Source of the DNA: Paenibacillus rhizovicinus
GTDB lineage: Bacteria > Bacillota > Bacilli > Paenibacillales > Paenibacillaceae
DNA: 64,000 nt
Direction: 5' to 3'
NCBI RefSeq assembly: GCF_010365285.1
Contig: NZ_CP048286.1
Coordinates: 186,001-250,000, forward strand
Shown here: piece after piece, positions 59,793 to 64,000 of the stretch
How the letters are laid out: the number at the start of each line of letters is the position of its first letter
How positions within the stretch are numbered: position 1 is the first letter of the stretch
Made by a program: the position numbers and the translations under genes
The notes under the pieces: generated by a model
Told to the model about the DNA's origin: nothing
Database searches by the model: none
What the model saw: only the letters and a program-made list of their open reading frames with translations

Positions 59793-61487
59793 ATGACATT
59801 TAGCGAATATACATACGAGAGACCGGACGTGAAGGCATTCGAAGTGAAATTCAAAGCGCTGCTTGGCGTATTCGCCGCGGCTGGAAGCTTCGAGGAGCAG
59901 GACTCCGCGATGGCAGACGTAAACAAGCTCCGCAGCGAGTTCGACACGATGCAGACGATCGCGAGCATTCGCCACTCCATCGATACGAACGACGAATTTT
60001 ACAAAGCCGAGCAGGACTTCTTCGACGAGAAGAGCCCCGTCGTCCAGGAGTTCGTGACGGATTATTACCAGGCGCTGGTCGGCTCTAAGTTCCGTCCGGA
60101 GTTGGAAGCCAAGTGGGGACGGCAGCTGTTCCGGCTCGCCGAGCTGTCCTTGAAAACGTTTAGCCCGGAGGTTATCGAGGATCTCCAGCAGGAGAATAAA
60201 TTAACGACGGAATACACGAAGCTTATGGCTTCCGCGAAAATCCCGTTCGAAGGCGAAGAGCGCACGCTCGCGCAGCTCGGTCCGTTCCAGCAATCGACCG
60301 ACCGCGATATGCGCAGACGCGCAGCCGAAGCATCCTCCGGCTTCATGGCGGAGAATGAAGCGACTCTTGACCGCATCTACGATGATTTGGTCAAGGTCCG
60401 CACGCGGATCGCGAAGAAACTCGGTTTCGCCAACTTCGTCGAGCTCGGCTACGCCCGCATGAGCCGGACGGACTACGACGCCGACATGGTCGCCAACTTC
60501 CGCAAGCAGGTACGGGACCATATCGTGCCGGCGGCGACGAATCTTAAGGAACGTCAACGGAACCGTATCGGGGTCGACAAGCTGCTCTATTATGACGAGA
60601 ATCTCGCCTTCCTGTCCGGCAACGCGACGCCGAAAGGCGACCCGGACTGGATCATAGCCGGAGGCGCGAAGATGTACGCCGAGCTGTCGCCGGAGACGGA
60701 CGCTTTCTTCCGGTTCATGCAAGAGAACGAGCTGATGAACCTCGTCGCCATGAAAGGCAAGCAAGGCGGCGGTTACTGCACGTATATCAGCGAGCACCAA
60801 GCGCCGTATATCTTCTCCAACTTCAACGGCACCTCCGGCGATATCGACGTGCTGACACACGAGGCGGGGCATGCGTTCCAGGTGTACGAGAGCCGTGGCT
60901 ACGCGGTGCCCGAATATGCTTTCCCTACCTATGAAGCCTGCGAGATCCATTCCATGAGCATGGAGTTTCTAACTTGGTCTTGGATGGAGCTGTTCTTCAA
61001 GGAAGACGCGGACAAATACCGGTTCCAGCACCTCGCCAGTTCGTTGATCTTCATTCCTTACGGCGTGACGGTGGACGAATTTCAGCATTACGTGTACGCG
61101 AAACCGGAAGCGACGCCGACCGAACGGAAGCAAGCGTGGCGCGAGATCGAGCAGCAATATCTCCCTCATCGCGATTACGCGAACAACTCGTATTTGGCGG
61201 CAGGCGCCTTCTGGCACAAGCAGGGGCATATCTTCAACTCGCCGTTCTACTACATCGATTACACGCTGGCGCAGATTTGCGCGTTTCAGTTCTGGAAGAA
61301 GTCCCGCGAAGACCGCGAAGCCGCATGGAACGATTACTTGGGCCTATGCCGTCTGGGCGGCAGCCTTTCCTTCACGGAGCTCGCAAGCGCGGCCGGCCTG
61401 ATCTCGCCATTCCAGGACGGCTGCGTCGCCTCCGTCATCGGCACCATCGAGGCGTGGCTGGATGGCGTGGACGACAAATCTCTGTAA
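59793..61487 (+). CDS. M3-family oligoendopeptidase
   Basis: The 564-residue protein carries the zinc motif LTHEAGHAFQVYES (HEAGH, about 356-360), with a third ligand Glu in YEACEIHSMSMEF. The N- and C-terminal helical domains are of the oligoendopeptidase F/thimet type, and the length matches (560-600). It is cytoplasmic and cleaves short peptides. The start is ATG 59793 in a weak ribosome-binding context, which may be modulated by the structured leader. Two 17-bp repeats follow the stop, then a strong terminator. Confidence 0.9.
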   Translation: MTFSEYTYERPDVKAFEVKFKALLGVFAAAGSFEEQDSAMADVNKLRSEFDTMQTIASIRHSIDTNDEFYKAEQDFFDEKSPVVQEFVTDYYQALVGSKFRPELEAKWGRQLFRLAELSLKTFSPEVIEDLQQENKLTTEYTKLMASAKIPFEGEERTLAQLGPFQQSTDRDMRRRAAEASSGFMAENEATLDRIYDDLVKVRTRIAKKLGFANFVELGYARMSRTDYDADMVANFRKQVRDHIVPAATNLKERQRNRIGVDKLLYYDENLAFLSGNATPKGDPDWIIAGGAKMYAELSPETDAFFRFMQENELMNLVAMKGKQGGGYCTYISEHQAPYIFSNFNGTSGDIDVLTHEAGHAFQVYESRGYAVPEYAFPTYEACEIHSMSMEFLTWSWMELFFKEDADKYRFQHLASSLIFIPYGVTVDEFQHYVYAKPEATPTERKQAWREIEQQYLPHRDYANNSYLAAGAFWHKQGHIFNSPFYYIDYTLAQICAFQFWKKSREDREAAWNDYLGLCRLGGSLSFTELASAAGLISPFQDGCVASVIGTIEAWLDGVDDKSL

Positions 61488-61491
61488 GACG

Positions 61492-61525
61492 AAGTGTGAG
61501 CTAGGTTCAAGTGTGAGCTAGATTC
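61492..61525 (+). repeat. Two 17-bp tandem repeats after the M3 peptidase stop
   Basis: Two adjacent copies of AAGTGTGAGCTAGGTTC (the second copy has A for the third-last G) start 4 nt after the stop codon. Each contains the stop triplets TGA and TAG. Confidence 0.85.
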
Positions 61526-61534
61526 AAATCCTGC

Positions 61535-61585
61535 AACCAGCATTAATCCAGGACCGTGACGTCCTGGACTAATGCTGGTTTTTTG
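61535..61585 (+). terminator. Terminator of the M3 peptidase gene
   Basis: ACCAGCATTA and TAATGCTGGT pair, with an inner TCCAGGAC/GTCCTGGA helix and a small mismatch between them, followed by six T on the plus strand. Confidence 0.9.
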
Positions 61586-61605
61586 TATGGTTGTATCGTG
61601 GAATA

Positions 61606-61628
61606 TAAAAGAGCCGCAACCGCGGGAC
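61606..61628 (-). terminator. Short terminator-like hairpin after the HlyD-type gene
   Basis: On the minus strand CCGC and GCGG form a short stem, followed by CTCTTTTATATT. It is weak (4-5 bp), so its role as terminator is tentative. Confidence 0.3.
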
Positions 61629-61691
61629 TTCTAACTCATAGGTGTTCGTGTAATTATCCTGTTATTCATTCCCGCTTCTCTGCCGATCTCG

Positions 61692-62834
61692 TCACCTTCG
61701 GACGCGAACGCCGTCCATCAAGTAGCCCGTGCTGTCAACGATAACCTCCTGATCCGCGAACAACTCCTTCACGGCCGTAACGTAATCGTTGGCGTCGACG
61801 ATTCGAATCGGCGTCTCTACCGCATAATACGCATTGCCGAGCGGCCCGTCGTCCTCCCTCAGCGTATAGACGTAAGCCCCGCGTTCATCCACATGTACGG
61901 CCTTGTTCGGAACGGTGATCGCTTGCTCGTCTTTGGACGCGGTTAGTTTCACGCTTACCCGCTCGCCGCCGCGAAGCGTATCGTCCTTGAGCGTCATCGT
62001 AACCAAACTTGCTCCGGCCTGTCCCGCGTTTCCAGCCGAAGCATCATCGCCTGCTGACAGCTTCGAACTGCCGGAGTCGAGTTCCTCGTCGATGGACGAG
62101 ATCGTTCCCGCAATCGGCTTGCCGTTCGGCTCGTCGAGCGTAATGCCGTCCAGCGTGTCGCCGATATGGAGCAAGTCGGCCGTACCGCCGGGAACAAGCA
62201 GTTGTATCCGATAGCCCTTGGCCGAATCAGACAAGACGACATCCGGCATCCCGTCCGGAAGGAGCCCCGCCGATGCATGGACCTGCGTGACGATACCATC
62301 GAACGGGGCGGTTAGACGAATGCTCTCGTTGATATTCTTTTGCAAATTGGCTATGTGCTGCTGCTGCGTCGCGATATCCAGCTTCGCCGTTTCGATCGCG
62401 CTGCCCGCGCCGAGCTTCGCGCTATCGTCCCCTCCGTTCGCCGCTGCAATGTAATCGGCGTGCAGCTGGTTCAGCGACAGTTCGAGCTTCTTCAAGCCCG
62501 CTTTCGAATCCGCGAGCTGCTGCAATGCATCGCCGCCGTCATATTCGACCAGCGTCTGGCCGCGGTGCACATGGTCGCCTTGCTTGACCCGTACGGCGGC
62601 CGCCTTCCATCCTGCCGGATTCGCGAGCGCTCTCGTCTCCCCCGGCTGAACCGTTGCCGTGCCTGCGAAATCATGCGTCACCTTCCCTTCTGCCGCCATC
62701 GCCGTATAGACCTTCGGCAAGGATAACGACCGCAGCGTGTTGCCCGCCAGCGCGAACGCGGCGAGCAGGACGACGAACAGACCGGCGACGAGGCGAAGCT
62801 TTTTTTTCCTGGCTTGGAACGTCCGTTCCTCCAT
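61692..62834 (-). CDS. HlyD/RND-type membrane fusion (periplasmic adaptor) protein
   Basis: The 380-residue protein has an N-terminal helix (LRLVAGLFVVLLAAFALAGN), a split biotinyl-lipoyl domain (GWKAAAVRVKQGDHVHRGQT and ESIRLTAPFDGIVTQVHASA) separated by a coiled hairpin (about 105-175), and a beta-barrel domain after that. It should bridge an inner-membrane transporter outward, as MacA-like adaptors do in Gram-positives. I start at ATG 62834 (GGAG 8 nt upstream). It lies 16 nt after a sugar ABC permease gene in an apparent operon, an unusual partner. The transporter it serves is not visible in the window. Confidence 0.8.
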   Translation of the reverse strand: MEERTFQARKKKLRLVAGLFVVLLAAFALAGNTLRSLSLPKVYTAMAAEGKVTHDFAGTATVQPGETRALANPAGWKAAAVRVKQGDHVHRGQTLVEYDGGDALQQLADSKAGLKKLELSLNQLHADYIAAANGGDDSAKLGAGSAIETAKLDIATQQQHIANLQKNINESIRLTAPFDGIVTQVHASAGLLPDGMPDVVLSDSAKGYRIQLLVPGGTADLLHIGDTLDGITLDEPNGKPIAGTISSIDEELDSGSSKLSAGDDASAGNAGQAGASLVTMTLKDDTLRGGERVSVKLTASKDEQAITVPNKAVHVDERGAYVYTLREDDGPLGNAYYAVETPIRIVDANDYVTAVKELFADQEVIVDSTGYLMDGVRVRR

Positions 62835-62849
62835 TGCAATCACTCCTGA

Positions 62850-63728
62850 TTATCCTTTGATGCCCGACTGTTGGATCCCTTCCACGAAATAGGATTCCGC
62901 ATATAGGAAGAGCAGCACCGTCGGGGCCATATACAGCACCGAGGCGGCGAATCCGACGCCCCGGGCCGACGCGTTGATCTGCGCCAAATACAGCGACAAC
63001 GGCTGCTTCGCCTTATCCTGCAAGAAGATAAGCGGCTGTTCGATCATGTTCCAATAATCGATGAACAGCAAGACCGCCAACGCGGCCAGTCCCGGCTTCG
63101 CCAGCGGAAGAACGATGCGCCCGAAGATCGTCCAATGTCCGGCGCCGTCGATTTTGGCCGCTTCGACATAAGCCATGGGAATATGCGCCATGAACTGACG
63201 CATCATGAAGACGCCGAAGGCGCCGAAGATGCCTGGCAGAATGATTGCGGATGCCGTATTCATCAAACCGAGCTTGTCGATCACCAGATAGTTCGGCACG
63301 AGCGTGACCTGAAACGGCATCAGCATCGTCATCAGATAGACTGCGAACAGCTTGTCGCGCCCGAAGAAGCGCAATTTGGCGAACGCGTAGGCCGCAAGCG
63401 AAGCGACGGCCGCCTGACCGGCAACGATCGGCGCGACTAGCATGACCGAATGCCAGAACATGCCCAGATACTTCGGGCTTAGAACGAGCACTTGCGCGTA
63501 CTGCTCGAATGTAAACCAATCGGGCAGCAGCTTCAAATTGACGAACGCCTCCTTGCCGCCATGCGCGGTATCGACCATTTGTCCGAGCAGGTCGTAATTC
63601 CGGCCGATTTCCGCTTCGGTCATCCATGAATTCGTGAACGTCAGCAATACCGGAATCAACATGATCGCCGCAATCGCGCCAATCAGAAGAGAAAGCACAA
63701 GCCGCGCCAGTCGATGCGTTCGATTCAT
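62850..63728 (-). CDS. Sugar ABC transporter permease, MalG type
   Basis: The 292-residue permease has about six helices (LVLSLLIGAIAAIMLIPVLL first) and the EAA loop YVEAAKIDGAGHWTIFGRIV. It forms a pair with the MalF-type gene whose C-terminal part lies just upstream, 14 nt before it. The HlyD-type gene follows by 15 nt. The ATPase and binding protein are presumably outside the window or supplied in trans. Confidence 0.85.
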   Translation of the reverse strand: MNRTHRLARLVLSLLIGAIAAIMLIPVLLTFTNSWMTEAEIGRNYDLLGQMVDTAHGGKEAFVNLKLLPDWFTFEQYAQVLVLSPKYLGMFWHSVMLVAPIVAGQAAVASLAAYAFAKLRFFGRDKLFAVYLMTMLMPFQVTLVPNYLVIDKLGLMNTASAIILPGIFGAFGVFMMRQFMAHIPMAYVEAAKIDGAGHWTIFGRIVLPLAKPGLAALAVLLFIDYWNMIEQPLIFLQDKAKQPLSLYLAQINASARGVGFAASVLYMAPTVLLFLYAESYFVEGIQQSGIKG

Positions 63729-63742
63729 ACTCGCTCTCCTCC

Positions 63743-64000
63743 TTACTCCGTGTTTTCTCTGAATCGGCGTTCGATGCGGAGCAGTCCCAAGGCAAGCAGG
63801 ACGATGCAGCCGACCATGAGCGATGCCGCAGCCGTCAGCTTCTGCACATCGAGCGCGAAGAACATGTTGTTCATGTAATGCTGCAACATGTACAGACGGT
63901 CGAACGGGTAGTCGCCGGCAAGCAAATACGTCTCGCGAAACACCTTGAACGAGTTGACGATCGAGATGAGCAGCACGAAGAACATCGTCGGCGTTAAGTA
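63743..64000 (-). CDS. Sugar ABC transporter permease, MalF type, C-terminal part (cut by window edge)
   Basis: The frame is open from the window edge to the stop at 63743 (YLTPTMFFVLLISIVNSFKV then helices and RIERRFRENTE). The last two helices are like those of MalF-type permeases. It pairs with the MalG-type gene 14 nt downstream. The start lies beyond 64000. Confidence 0.8.
   Translation of the reverse strand, partial: YLTPTMFFVLLISIVNSFKVFRETYLLAGDYPFDRLYMLQHYMNNMFFALDVQKLTAAASLMVGCIVLLALGLLRIERRFRENTE

Overview
This 64 kb window looks like a chromosome segment of an endospore-forming Paenibacillaceae bacterium (Paenibacillus/Cohnella-like). The evidence is strong GGAGG-type ribosome binding sites with frequent GTG/TTG starts, a GerA-type spore germination operon, SLH-domain and Gly/Ser/Thr-rich secreted polysaccharidases, DUF5696 and NHL-Yip1 proteins inside sugar ABC operons, and YesM/YesN-type two-component regulation. 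No rRNA, tRNA, CRISPR array, intact insertion sequence or prophage was seen. Base composition is moderately GC-rich, apart from a more AT-rich patch at about 57.6-59.5 kb.

Layout. (1) Positions 1-8.4 kb, minus strand: a six-gene run, in transcription order a heterodimeric ABC exporter pair, a cytoplasmic GH9 glycosidase, a cellobiose-2-epimerase-like enzyme, a PhyH-type dioxygenase and a sugar isomerase/epimerase cut by the window edge. (2) 8.6-12.5 kb: a dehydrogenase-YciI fusion, a membrane TPR protein paired with a Vps4/Ycf46-like AAA+ ATPase, and a small helix-turn-helix protein. (3) 12.6-25.5 kb: two very large secreted proteins, a GH16 endoglucanase/laminarinase-type enzyme and a 2901-residue SLH-anchored double beta-helix (pectate-lyase-like) protein. 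(4) 25.9-44.9 kb: a YesM/YesN two-component system with its own solute-binding lipoprotein, then a nine-gene sugar ABC importer operon. That operon has one UgpC/MsmX ATPase, two permease pairs, two solute-binding proteins, an NHL-Yip1 membrane protein and a DUF5696 protein. (5) 45-59.5 kb: mixed genes, including a methyltransferase, a Pho-box-preceded lipoprotein, an S9 peptidase with a HAD hydrolase, an ABC exporter remnant, a gerA-type operon, an MFS pump, an XRE/membrane-protein pair with twin operators, a nucleotidyltransferase, ankyrin and ParB-like proteins, and an aminoglycoside-phosphotransferase-like kinase. (6) 59.6-64 kb: an M3 oligopeptidase with a structured leader, then a HlyD-like protein and sugar ABC permeases running off the window.

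How it fits together. Regions 1, 3 and 4 read as a plant-polysaccharide use locus. Large extracellular enzymes degrade beta-glucan and pectin-like polymers, ABC importers take up the products, and cytoplasmic GH9 and epimerase enzymes process them. Regulation is visible in the DNA. A perfect 18/18 CcpA (cre) site lies in the leader of the giant lyase gene, and a 16/18 cre lies just upstream of a good sigma-A promoter that drives the solute-binding protein/response regulator/kinase operon.

The most notable non-textbook observations are: the dual-permease importer with accessory DUF5696 and NHL-Yip1 proteins; short tandem repeats at or just after the stop codons of four genes; four 11-bp-spaced Pho boxes before a tiny lipoprotein gene; a matching pair of operator-like palindromes around the XRE promoter; a stable structured leader before the oligopeptidase gene; and a likely AUU/AUC start codon for the DUF5696 gene.
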